Below, in pieces: positions 33,530-41,944 of a stretch of DNA of 64,000 nt. How positions within the stretch are numbered: the first letter of the stretch is position 1; each line of letters begins with the position of its first letter. The translations under genes were made by a program, and so were the position numbers. The stretch covers positions 124,001 through 188,000 of the forward strand of contig NZ_QTQI01000005.1 in the NCBI RefSeq assembly GCF_003853705.1. The letters run 5' to 3'. The notes beneath the pieces are model-generated. The model was not told where the DNA came from. It saw nothing but the letters and a program-made list of their open reading frames with translations, and searched no databases. This stretch comes from Burkholderia sp. Bp8992 (lineage in GTDB: Bacteria > Pseudomonadota > Gammaproteobacteria > Burkholderiales > Burkholderiaceae).

Positions 33530-34870
33530 ATGAGCTACAACGAAGCGAAATTCTGGCACCCGATGGTGCACCCTAACGAGATGAAGCAGCGCAAGCCGAT
33601 CCGCATCGTGCGCGGCGACGGCTGCTACGTGTTCGACGAAGACGGGCGCAAGCTCGTCGACGGCGTCGCGGGCCTGTGGAACGTGAACGTCGGCCACAAC
33701 CGCCACGAAGTGAAGGACGCGATCGTGCGCCAGCTCGACGAGCTCGAATACTTCCAGCTGTTCGACGGCATTTCGCATCCGCGCGCGGAAGAACTGTCGA
33801 AGAAGGTGATCGACATGCTCGAACCGGAAGGGATGCGCCGCGTGCTGTACAGCTCGGGCGGCTCCGATTCGATCGAGACCGCGCTGAAGATCGCGCGCCA
33901 GTACTGGAAGGTGCGCGGCCAGGCCGACCGCACGAAGTTCATCTCGCTGAAACAGGGCTATCACGGCACGCACTTCGGCGGCGCGTCGGTCAACGGCAAC
34001 ACGGTGTTCCGCCGCAACTACGAACCGAACCTGCCCGGCTGCTTCCACGTCGAGACGCCGTGGCTGTACCGCAACCCGTTCACGCAGGACCCCGAAGAAC
34101 TCGGCCGGATCTGCGCGGAAATGCTGGAGCGCGAGATTCAGTTCCAGAGCCCCGACACCGTCGCCGCGTTCATCGCGGAGCCGATCCAGGGCGCGGGCGG
34201 GGTGATCGTGCCGCCGGCCAACTACTGGCCGCTGGTGCGCGAGGTGTGCGACCGCTACGGCGTGCTGCTGATCGCCGACGAAGTCGTGACGGGCTTCGGC
34301 CGCAGCGGCAGCATGTTCGGCAGCCGCGGCTGGGGCGTGCGCCCGGACATCATGTGTCTCGCGAAGGGGATCTCGTCGGGCTACGTGCCGCTCGGCGCGA
34401 CGGTCGTGAACGCGCGGATCGAGGACGCGTTCGCCGCGAACGCCGATTTTGGCGGTGCGATCATGCACGGCTACACGTACGCCGGCCACCCGGTGGCATG
34501 CGCGGCCGCGATCGCGAGCCTCGACATCGTCGTGAAGGAGGACCTGCCGGCGAATGCGGCGAAGCAGGGCGCGTATCTGCTCGAAGCGCTGAAGCCGTTC
34601 GCGGAACGCTTCGCGGCGGTCGGCGAGGTGCGCGGCAAGGGGCTGATGCTCGCGCTCGACCTCGTCGCGAACAAGGACACGCGCGAGCCGATCGACCCGC
34701 TGTCCGGCTACGCGAACGCGGTGGCGGAGGTCGCACGCGAGAACGGCGTGCTGGTGCGTCCGGTCGGCACGAAGATCATCCTGTCGCCGCCGCTCGTGAT
34801 CCAGCGCGAGCAGCTCGACCGGATCGTCGACGCGCTCGCCGCCGGCTTCGAGGCCGTGCCGTTCGCATGA
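33530..34870 (+). CDS. Class III (omega) aminotransferase
   Basis: 446-aa PLP enzyme. SSGGSDSIETALKIARQYW is the phosphate cup, QGYHGTHFGGASVNG the cofactor-stacking region, LLIADEVVTGFGRSG carries the PLP-binding Asp, and CLAKGISSGYVPLGA the Schiff-base Lys279. It resembles beta-alanine/polyamine:pyruvate transaminases, converting an amine to the aldehyde for the adjacent dehydrogenase. The ATG at 33530 follows GTGGAGACTGCA; a GTG at 33518 is possible but less likely. Confidence 0.9.
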   Translation: MSYNEAKFWHPMVHPNEMKQRKPIRIVRGDGCYVFDEDGRKLVDGVAGLWNVNVGHNRHEVKDAIVRQLDELEYFQLFDGISHPRAEELSKKVIDMLEPEGMRRVLYSSGGSDSIETALKIARQYWKVRGQADRTKFISLKQGYHGTHFGGASVNGNTVFRRNYEPNLPGCFHVETPWLYRNPFTQDPEELGRICAEMLEREIQFQSPDTVAAFIAEPIQGAGGVIVPPANYWPLVREVCDRYGVLLIADEVVTGFGRSGSMFGSRGWGVRPDIMCLAKGISSGYVPLGATVVNARIEDAFAANADFGGAIMHGYTYAGHPVACAAAIASLDIVVKEDLPANAAKQGAYLLEALKPFAERFAAVGEVRGKGLMLALDLVANKDTREPIDPLSGYANAVAEVARENGVLVRPVGTKIILSPPLVIQREQLDRIVDALAAGFEAVPFA

Positions 34871-34927
34871 CGGCGTAGTCGCGTGACGGCCAACCTGCGG
34901 CGGCGGACGTGGATGTCGCCGCGGGTT

Positions 34928-34941
34928 TGCCGATTTGCGCT
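34928..34941. promoter_or_regulatory. Shared motif, copy B (upstream of APC permease)
   Basis: TGCCGATTTGCGCT, 168 bp before the APC permease start. A related TTTTGCCTGCG lies 20 bp downstream. Confidence 0.5.
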
Positions 34942-35108
34942 ATGACCGGATTATTTTGCCTGCGTATTTTTTCGACATCGGATCACGACGTGATCGACAG
35001 GGGACCGGGGTGCCGCAGCGCTGAAGCGCCGCCCCGGGCCGACCGCAAGGCAAGTGGCCCCGCCGCCGACGAAGCGCCGGTGCAGGCCAGTCAAGGAAGG
35101 AGACAACG

Positions 35109-36611
35109 ATGTCGGGATGGTCGGGAGTGACCGGCGCCGCGGGCGATACGTCCGCAGGCTCGCCGGCGGAAGCGGGCGGTGGCACCGCGCTGAAGGCCGG
35201 GGCAGTCGGTTTTCCGACCGCGCTGGCGAGCGCCGTCGGCCTCATCATGGCGAGCCCGGTGATCCTCACCGCGACGTCGGGCTTCGGGATGGGCGGCTGG
35301 GCGTTCGCGGTCGCGATGATCATCGCGTTCGTGATGATGCAGGCGCAGGCCACTACGTTCTCGGAAGCCGCCGCGATGCTGCCGACGGCCGGCTCGGTCT
35401 ACGATTACCTGTCGTGCGGGCTGGGCCGCTTCTGGGCGATCACCGGCACGATCTCCGCGTATTTCCTCGTGCACGTGTTTGCCGGCACCGCGGAAACGAT
35501 CCTGAGCGGCATCATGGCGCTCGTCAACTTCGAATCGCTGAACGCCGCGTTCGAGAAACACAACAGCTCGTGGCTCGTCGGCGTCGGCCTCGTGGTCACG
35601 TTCGCGATCACCAACATCATCGGCATCAAGGTGTTCAGCAAGCTCGAGATCGTGCTGACGGCCGGCATGTGGCTGTCGCTGATGATCTTCGGGGTCCTCG
35701 GGCTCGCGGCCGCGCCGGCCGTGCATCTCGACGGCTGGTTCGGCGGCTCGGAAGTCGGCACGTCGGTGCCGGCCGTGCTGTCGCTCGTCGGGATGGCGAT
35801 GTTCATGTTCGTCGGCTGCGAATTCGTCACGCCGCTCGCGCCGGAAATGAAGGCGCCGGGCAGGACGATCCCGCGCGCGATGGCGCTCGGCCTCGTCGGC
35901 GTCGCGATCTGCATGTTCCTGTACGGCGCGGCGATCCGCCGCCAGGTCGCGAACGTGCCGGTGAGCGCCGACGGTCTCACGCACCTGCTCGACACGCCGG
36001 GCGCGATTCCGGCGTTCGCGCTGCAGGTGCTCGGGCCCTTCGGCCGCATCTGGTTCGGCATCGCGTTCCTGTGCGCGGGCGCCGCGACGATCAACACGCT
36101 GATGGCCGGGCTGCCGCGCATCCTGTACGGGATGGCGATCGACGGCGCGCTGCCGCGCTGCTTCGCGTACCTGCATCCGCGCTTCAAGACGCCGGTGGTC
36201 GGCATCGTGGCGTCGGCGATCGTGCCGATCTTCCATGCGTGGCTGATCAACGGCAATCTCGACAGCATCCTGCACCTCGTGCTTGCCGCGACCTGCGCAT
36301 GGGGCACCGCGTACCTGCTCGTCACCGCGTCGGTCGTGATGCTGCGCATCCGCCGCCCGGACCTGCCGCGCCCGTACCGGTCGCCGCTGTTCCCGCTGCC
36401 GCAGATCGTGTCGAGCGTCGGCATCGTGCTCGCGATCTGGTACATCACGCCGCCCGGCATGAATCCGCGCGACATCTACGTGCCGTTCGGCGCGATGCTC
36501 GGGCTCACCGCGCTGTATGCGCTGTTCTGGACGCTCGTCGTGCAGCGCCGGAATCCGTTCAAGCCGGTGCCGGTCGAGGACGTGCTGCGCAACGAGCACA
36601 TCGCGTCGTGA
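35109..36611 (+). CDS. APC-family amino acid/polyamine permease
   Basis: 500 aa with about 12 helices. The first segment FPTALASAVGLIMASPVIL holds the glycine-rich unwound helix of APC transporters, and TTFSEAAAMLPTAGSVYDYL matches the conserved P-x-x-G-x-x-Y motif of helix 2. GCEFVTPLAPEMKAPGRTIPRAM is the family's helix 6-8 loop. AAGGAGACAACG precedes the ATG. It likely imports the amine for the transaminase-dehydrogenase pair and is coupled to the next ORF by a GTGA overlap. Confidence 0.9.
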   Translation: MSGWSGVTGAAGDTSAGSPAEAGGGTALKAGAVGFPTALASAVGLIMASPVILTATSGFGMGGWAFAVAMIIAFVMMQAQATTFSEAAAMLPTAGSVYDYLSCGLGRFWAITGTISAYFLVHVFAGTAETILSGIMALVNFESLNAAFEKHNSSWLVGVGLVVTFAITNIIGIKVFSKLEIVLTAGMWLSLMIFGVLGLAAAPAVHLDGWFGGSEVGTSVPAVLSLVGMAMFMFVGCEFVTPLAPEMKAPGRTIPRAMALGLVGVAICMFLYGAAIRRQVANVPVSADGLTHLLDTPGAIPAFALQVLGPFGRIWFGIAFLCAGAATINTLMAGLPRILYGMAIDGALPRCFAYLHPRFKTPVVGIVASAIVPIFHAWLINGNLDSILHLVLAATCAWGTAYLLVTASVVMLRIRRPDLPRPYRSPLFPLPQIVSSVGIVLAIWYITPPGMNPRDIYVPFGAMLGLTALYALFWTLVVQRRNPFKPVPVEDVLRNEHIAS

Positions 36612-37195
36612 GGGCCGTACTCGCCCGCTGGCGCACGGCGCCCGACGCACCGCCGCCCGGTCATCGGCCCGGCGCGATCGCCGCGCGCGTGCTGGCCGAT
36701 CTGCAGGCCGTGCGTGATGCCGACGGTGCGTTCGGCGCCACGGCCCGGCTGCCGAACGGCGTGCGCGTAAGCGTCGACGAGCGTGTCGAGCGCCAGTTCC
36801 TGATGCATACGGTCAGCGTGAAGGTGGCGGCGACCGCCGGCGGCCCGGCCGCGCAGGGGAGCGCCCGCGTGCGGCAGACCGGCTGGCTGCGCAGCACGGG
36901 AATCGATGGCGTGCCCGCATCCGGATGCGACCCCGTATTCATTGAAACGCTGGCCGCGCTGATTGCCGGGCCGTCGCTGGCCGGCGCGCTGCGGCCGCTG
37001 CATCTGGCCGACTGCACGATCGACGCGCGCGACGGCCGCTGGACGCTCGCGATCGTGCCGTTCGGCGGCAGCGAAGTCGTGAACCGGATGCCGTCGTTTC
37101 GCCGCTACGTCCGCCTGACCGGCGAGCAGGCCGCGGCGCTGTCGGCGGCGCTGCTTGCGTTCGAAACCGCACTACACGGGATTTTGCGAGGGTAA
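36608..37195 (+). CDS. Conserved hypothetical (DUF3156-like) partner of the permease
   Basis: 195 aa, GTG start overlapping the permease stop (GTGA). A basic N-terminus, GARLPNG-type turn, PSLAGALRPLHLADCTIDARDGRWTLAIVPFGGSEVVNRMPSFRRYVRLT. Position behind an APC permease and length agree with DUF3156 proteins known from amine-catabolic clusters, but I am not certain of the family. No membrane helix or catalytic motif is seen. Confidence 0.65.
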   Translation: MRAVLARWRTAPDAPPPGHRPGAIAARVLADLQAVRDADGAFGATARLPNGVRVSVDERVERQFLMHTVSVKVAATAGGPAAQGSARVRQTGWLRSTGIDGVPASGCDPVFIETLAALIAGPSLAGALRPLHLADCTIDARDGRWTLAIVPFGGSEVVNRMPSFRRYVRLTGEQAAALSAALLAFETALHGILRG

Positions 37196-37259
37196 GCTGT
37201 GGCGTTGCGTGCCGTGCGAACCCGGCGGCCGCATCCAGGACCCAAGGGTTTTACCGGAG

Positions 37260-38204
37260 ATGCCGATGCTGTTCCAGTCACGCTCACACGAAGACGTGCA
37301 CGATCACGGGCTCGCGATCGCGGGCTGGCATCAGGTCTACCGCCAGATGACGCCCGGCCGCTTCAAGGGCACCGTCACGCAGGTGCTGTACGACGATTTC
37401 CATTTCTTCCGCGAGACGACCAACCGGCGTGTCGCGCAAACCGGGCTCGCGCCGGCCGGGCGCACGTCGCTCGCGGTGCCGCTGTCGGTGCCGCTCGCGG
37501 GCACCTTCCAGGGCCAGCCGGTCGACGGCTATGCGCTGCTCGCGCTGCGCGCCGGCGAGGATTTCGAATTCCACACACCGGAAGGGATGGGGCTCGTCGG
37601 GATCAGCGCGGCGTCCGACATGGTCGACGAGCTGTGCGAGGCCGAATTCGGCGCGGCCGGCGCGCGCAAGCTGCGGCATGTGACGCGGCTGTCCGACGAG
37701 CAAGGCGTCGCGCTCGGCGTGCGGCTGTCGTCGCTGATCGACGACGCGCAGCGCAATCCGGGCCACCTCGAATACGCGGCCACCCGCAAGGTGTTCCGCG
37801 ACGCGATGCTCGGCATGTTCCTCGACGCGCTCGAACAGGGCATCGGCGTCGAGCGCCGCGACATCACGCACGCCACCTACAGCGACATCGTGAGCCGCTG
37901 CGAGAAGCATCTGCGCGACCGGCCCGAAGAACCCGTCACCGTGCTCGAACTGTGCCGCGCGCTGCGCTGCAGCCGCCGCACACTGCAAACGAGTTTTCAA
38001 CGCGTGGCCGACGTCACGCCGGTCGGCTACCTGCGCACGATCCGGCTGAACGCGGTGCGCCGCATGCTGCGCACGACGTCGGTGCGGCAGCTCGGCGTCG
38101 GCGAGGCTGCCGCGAGCTGGGGCTTCACGCATCTCGGCTATTTCGCGCGCGAGTATCGCGACCTGTTCGGCGAACTGCCTTCCCAGACGACGCGTCCCGA
38201 ATGA
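37260..38204 (+). CDS. AraC-family regulator (EutR/FeaR-like)
   Basis: 314 aa. The C-terminal 95 residues are an AraC double HTH (VTVLELCRALRCSRRTLQTSFQRVADVTP, and LGVGEAAASWGFTHLGYFAREYRDLFGELP), close in pattern to EutR. The long N-terminal domain (about 200 residues) is the type that binds amines or their adducts. GGAG precedes the ATG at 37260. It stands within the island it presumably controls, just before the porin, whose upstream region has a copy of the shared motif. Confidence 0.87.
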   Translation: MPMLFQSRSHEDVHDHGLAIAGWHQVYRQMTPGRFKGTVTQVLYDDFHFFRETTNRRVAQTGLAPAGRTSLAVPLSVPLAGTFQGQPVDGYALLALRAGEDFEFHTPEGMGLVGISAASDMVDELCEAEFGAAGARKLRHVTRLSDEQGVALGVRLSSLIDDAQRNPGHLEYAATRKVFRDAMLGMFLDALEQGIGVERRDITHATYSDIVSRCEKHLRDRPEEPVTVLELCRALRCSRRTLQTSFQRVADVTPVGYLRTIRLNAVRRMLRTTSVRQLGVGEAAASWGFTHLGYFAREYRDLFGELPSQTTRPE

Positions 38205-38262
38205 CGCACGCACGCCGCGACGGCGCCGCCGGGCAGCGTCGCGGGCAGTGCAACCCACCGTT

Positions 38263-38276
38263 TGCCGATTTGCGAT
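38263..38276. promoter_or_regulatory. Shared motif, copy C (upstream of porin)
   Basis: TGCCGATTTGCGAT, one mismatch to copy B, 95 bp before the porin start; two AGAGGTCCTG/AGAGTCCTG repeats follow 25 bp apart. Confidence 0.5.
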
Positions 38277-38328
38277 AGAGGTCCTGAATTTTCGCTGGAT
38301 AGAGTCCTGTCACCCATATCGACAACGC

Positions 38329-38353
38329 CATCGATTCGCACTGCGAATCGATG
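38329..38353. promoter_or_regulatory. 25-bp perfect palindrome in the porin leader
   Basis: CATCGATTCGCA and TGCGAATCGATG flank a single C. It ends 17 bp before the porin ATG. In DNA it would be a strong dimer site; in RNA a 12-bp hairpin next to the ribosome site (AGGGCGGG), which could control translation. Confidence 0.65.
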
Positions 38354-38370
38354 AACACAGAGGGCGGGAC

Positions 38371-39579
38371 ATGAAGATCGGACGACGACTGGCCGCAGCC
38401 GCGGCGACGCTGGGGTGCATGCACGCCCATGCGCAGACCTCGGGGAGCGTGACGCTGTACGGCACCGTGGACACCGGCATCATCTATTCGACGAACCAGC
38501 AGTTCACGCGCGCCGACGGCAGCACGGGCGGCGGCCATGCGTGGCAGATGGGCGGCGGCAACCTCGTGCCGTCGCGCTTCGGCTTCCAGGGCGCCGAGCC
38601 GCTCGGCGGCGGGCTCGACGCGGTGTTCACGCTCGAGCAGCAATTCCTGTCCGCGAACGGGCAGGCGCTGCAGGGCGGCACGGCGTTCAGCCGGCAGGCG
38701 TGGGTCGGGCTGCGGCGGGACGGCATCGGCACGCTGGGCCTCGGCCGCCAGTACGACTCGTACACGGACATGCTCGGCGCATACGTGTCGAGCAACAACT
38801 GGGCAACGCCGTACGGTTCGCATCTCGGCGACGTCGACAACCTGAATGCCGCGTTCAACTTCAACAACGCGGTGAAGTTCACCAGCGCCGATTTCAACGG
38901 CCTCACGGTCGGCGGCACGTTCAGCTTCGGCGGGCAGGCCGGCGACTTTTCCGCGAAGCGCGGTTATGCGGTGGCCGCGACGTACACGCGCGCGCCGGTG
39001 GCATTCTCGGTCGGCTACCTCGACCTGCACCAGCCGCTCGACGCGGCGCTCGGCGGCGCGAGCGGCTATATCGGCGACTTCGCGTGCAGCAATCCGGGTG
39101 CGATGTACTGCCTGCTGCAGGATGCCGGCTCGATGCGCGCGTTCGGTGCAGGCGGCTCGGTCACGCTCGGCGCGGCGACGGTCGCGCTGACCTACACGCA
39201 TACGCGCCTCGGCGACAGCCGCTATTTCTCGACCGCCGCGCAGCCGCGCACGCAGGCGTTCACGTTCGACATCGGCGAGTTGAACGTCACGTACATGTTC
39301 ACGCCCGCGCTGCAGGGCGGCGTCGCGTATCTCTTCAACGCCGCGCATACGGACGGGCGCGGCACGACGCGGTTCCACCAGGTGAACGTCGGCACGAACT
39401 ACAGCCTGTCGAAGCGCACGGCGCTGTACGCGGTCGCGATCGGTCAGATCGCGAGCGGCACGGGCCTCGGCACCGACGCGAACGGCAATGCGGTGAACTA
39501 CGCGCAGATTCCGGTGCTCGCGAACAGCAACTCGAGCCGGCAGCTCGCGGTGATGGCCGGGATTCGCGTGAACTTCTGA
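38371..39579 (+). CDS. General-porin-family (Gram-negative trimeric) outer-membrane porin
   Basis: 402 aa. A signal peptide ends near CMHAHA; QTSGSVTLYGTVDTGIIY opens the barrel as in Burkholderia OmpC/Opcp-type porins, followed by SRFGFQGAEPLGGGL (PSRFGxxGxEDLGGGLKAxF pattern), GLGRQYDSY and the C-terminal RNF-like GIRVNF, which ends in Phe as needed for assembly. It follows the AraC gene and is the likely outer-membrane entry route for the island's substrate. Confidence 0.92.
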   Translation: MKIGRRLAAAAATLGCMHAHAQTSGSVTLYGTVDTGIIYSTNQQFTRADGSTGGGHAWQMGGGNLVPSRFGFQGAEPLGGGLDAVFTLEQQFLSANGQALQGGTAFSRQAWVGLRRDGIGTLGLGRQYDSYTDMLGAYVSSNNWATPYGSHLGDVDNLNAAFNFNNAVKFTSADFNGLTVGGTFSFGGQAGDFSAKRGYAVAATYTRAPVAFSVGYLDLHQPLDAALGGASGYIGDFACSNPGAMYCLLQDAGSMRAFGAGGSVTLGAATVALTYTHTRLGDSRYFSTAAQPRTQAFTFDIGELNVTYMFTPALQGGVAYLFNAAHTDGRGTTRFHQVNVGTNYSLSKRTALYAVAIGQIASGTGLGTDANGNAVNYAQIPVLANSNSSRQLAVMAGIRVNF

Positions 39580-39741
39580 TCCGGCCGGGAAGGTCCGGAC
39601 CGGGAGGTCCAGCCGGAGGCCGGGGCACCAGGCGGGGCGGGGCAGGCGAGCACGGCGGCTGCCGTTCCCGCCGTGTGCCATAAATTCTTAACGATCGGCG
39701 TGAACAATGGCGTTCGCACCCGGCGGCCAGCCGCGTCACCC

Positions 39742-39763
39742 GCGTTGCACACGTGTGCAACGC
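39742..39763. promoter_or_regulatory. 22-bp perfect palindrome, likely LacI-family operator
   Basis: GCGTTGCACAC followed by its complement GTGTGCAACGC, with central CG as in LacI-family operators. It lies 38 bp before the ABC solute-binding-protein start. The LacI gene at 42846-43868 at the end of the operon is the probable binder. Confidence 0.75.
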
Positions 39764-39801
39764 CTGGCCGTCCCGCCATCACGCCGAACGAGAGAGACCT
39801 C

Positions 39802-41040
39802 ATGACCTTGCTGAGCCGCCTGCGCGCGCTGTCCGCCGCCGTTGCGCTATCCGTTGCCGCCACGCACGCCTTCGCGGCGGATCTCGTCATCGCAGGCCGC
39901 GACGACATCTACGGCAAGGGGCTGGCCGACGCCGTCGCCGGTTTCACCAAGCTGCACCCGGGCACCGAGATCGAGCTGCTCAAGCTGCCGAACGCGAACC
40001 TGTACCAGAAGCTCAAGCTGTCGATGCGCGAAGGCACGGGCGCATACGACCTCGTGATGATGGACGACACGTGGGCGCCCGAATTCATCGGCAACGGCTG
40101 GCTGAAGCCGCTGCCGGCCTCGCTCGCGGACGCCGATCTCGTGCCGTCCGCCGTCGCGCTCGGCCGCAACGCGGCCGGTGCGCTGTACGCGCTGCCGATC
40201 GTCGGCAACGTCGAGATGTTCGCGTACCGCAAGGACCTGCTCGCGAAGTACAAGCTGCAGCCGCCGCGCAACTGGGACGACGTGCTGAAGATCGCGCAGA
40301 CCGTCGGCGGCGCGGACAAGAGCGTGTCGGGCGTCGTGTTTCGCGGCACCAAGGGCAACCCCGTCGTGACGGGTTTCCTGCCGATCCTGTGGGCGTACGG
40401 CGGCGACGTGTTCGACCATGCCGGCAACGTGACGATCGATTCGCGCGAAGCGCAGGCCGCGCTGAAGACGTTCCTCGCGCTGAAGGCGTCGGCGCCGAAG
40501 GACGTCGACGTGTACGGCGCGGCGGAAGTGCGCGACGCGCTGCAGCGCGGCACGGCCGCGCAGTCGATCGAGGTGTGGCCGGCGTGGGTGCCGGCGCTCG
40601 ACGATCCGAAGCAGTCGCGCGTGGTCGGGCAGATCGCGCTGCAGCCGCCGCCCGGGCAGACCGCCGGCCCGGCGCCGATGCTCGGGATCTGGCAGATGGG
40701 CATTCCGAAGGATGCGCCGCACGAGAAGCTCGCGCAGGATTTCCTCGCTTACCTGACCGCGCGCGATACGCAGACGCGCCTCGCCGGCATCGGCATTCCG
40801 CCGACTCGTCGCAGCGTGTTCAACGATCCGGCGCTGGTGCGTCAGTACCGCTGGTATCCCGATCAGCTCAAGGCGCTCGAAGCCGGCCGTGCACGGCCGC
40901 GCGTGAAGGACTGGCAGCAGGTCGAGAGCATTCTCGGCGACCAGCTGCAGCTCGCGCTGACGGGGCAGGCCGCACCCGACGCCGCGCTGCGCCAGGCGCA
41001 GCAGAAGATCGCGCAGGCGACGGCCGCGGCCGGCAAGTGA
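39802..41040 (+). CDS. Sugar-type ABC transporter solute-binding protein
   Basis: 412 aa, family 1 periplasmic binding protein. The signal peptide ends near THAFAA; DLVIAGRDDIYGKGLADAVAGF and YDLVMMDDTWAPEFIGNGWL are typical. It starts a tight operon with two permeases. Its ligand is not clear; carbohydrate or polyol transport is usual. GAGAGAGAC precedes the ATG. Confidence 0.88.
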   Translation: MTLLSRLRALSAAVALSVAATHAFAADLVIAGRDDIYGKGLADAVAGFTKLHPGTEIELLKLPNANLYQKLKLSMREGTGAYDLVMMDDTWAPEFIGNGWLKPLPASLADADLVPSAVALGRNAAGALYALPIVGNVEMFAYRKDLLAKYKLQPPRNWDDVLKIAQTVGGADKSVSGVVFRGTKGNPVVTGFLPILWAYGGDVFDHAGNVTIDSREAQAALKTFLALKASAPKDVDVYGAAEVRDALQRGTAAQSIEVWPAWVPALDDPKQSRVVGQIALQPPPGQTAGPAPMLGIWQMGIPKDAPHEKLAQDFLAYLTARDTQTRLAGIGIPPTRRSVFNDPALVRQYRWYPDQLKALEAGRARPRVKDWQQVESILGDQLQLALTGQAAPDAALRQAQQKIAQATAAAGK

Positions 41041-41074
41041 CGGCGCACGCCAACCCGTCGGCCGGAGATCGCGC

Positions 41075-41944
41075 ATGAAAGGCGTCGGCCGCAGCCTGCC
41101 GTTCGTCGCGCTGCTCGGTCCCGCGCTGCTGGTGCTCGCCGCGCTCGCGCTGTATCCGGTCGCGCAGGTCCTGATCGATTCGTTCTGCCAGGTCGACTAC
41201 GCGGCCGGGCGCCGCGCGTTCGCGGGGCTCGCGAACTACCGCGCGGTGCTAGGCGACGATGCGTTCACGGCCGGCTTCGGCAACACGCTGCGCTTCACGA
41301 TCGTTGCGTCGCTCGCCGAGGTCGCGCTGGGCTTCGGCCTCGCGCTGCTGTTCGTGCGTGCGTTTCCGGGGCGGCGCATCGCACTGCCGCTCGCGATCCT
41401 GCCGATGATGCTGTCGACGCTCGTGTGTTCGGCGATCTGGCGCAACTGGCTGAACTTCGACGGCTTCCTGAATGCGCTGCTCGCGGCGTTCGGCATCGAA
41501 GGCGTGCGCTGGCTGTCCGACCCGCATCTCGCGCTGTGGTCGCTCGCGCTCGTCGACGTCTGGCAGTGGACGCCGATGGCGTTCCTGATCGTGCTGGCCG
41601 GGCTGCAGTCGATTCCGCAGGAACTCTACGAAGCCGCGCGCACCGACGGCGCGAGCGAGTGGCAGTGCCTGCGCGACATCACGCTGCCGCTCGCGGCGCC
41701 GCAGATCGGCCTCGCGCTGCTGCTGCGCTCGATCGACACGTTCAAGCTGTTCGACAAGGTCTATGCGTTGACGGGCGGCGGCCCCGGCAACGCGACGCAG
41801 ACGTTGTCGACCTATATCTACGACACGGGCTTCCGCTTCTTCAACGTCGGGCCGGCGAGCGCCGCGTCGGTGCTGATGCTCGCGGCGTCCGCGGTGCTGG
41901 TTTCGGGGTACGTATGGCAGACGGTTCGCAAGCGGCGCGCATGA
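41075..41944 (+). CDS. ABC sugar permease, inner-membrane subunit 1
   Basis: 289 aa, six helices, MalF/UgpA type. The EAA loop reads EAARTDGASEWQCLRDITLPLAAPQIGLA, the site that docks the ATPase. Starts 34 bp after the binding protein; its stop overlaps the next start (ATGA). Confidence 0.9.
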   Translation: MKGVGRSLPFVALLGPALLVLAALALYPVAQVLIDSFCQVDYAAGRRAFAGLANYRAVLGDDAFTAGFGNTLRFTIVASLAEVALGFGLALLFVRAFPGRRIALPLAILPMMLSTLVCSAIWRNWLNFDGFLNALLAAFGIEGVRWLSDPHLALWSLALVDVWQWTPMAFLIVLAGLQSIPQELYEAARTDGASEWQCLRDITLPLAAPQIGLALLLRSIDTFKLFDKVYALTGGGPGNATQTLSTYIYDTGFRFFNVGPASAASVLMLAASAVLVSGYVWQTVRKRRA

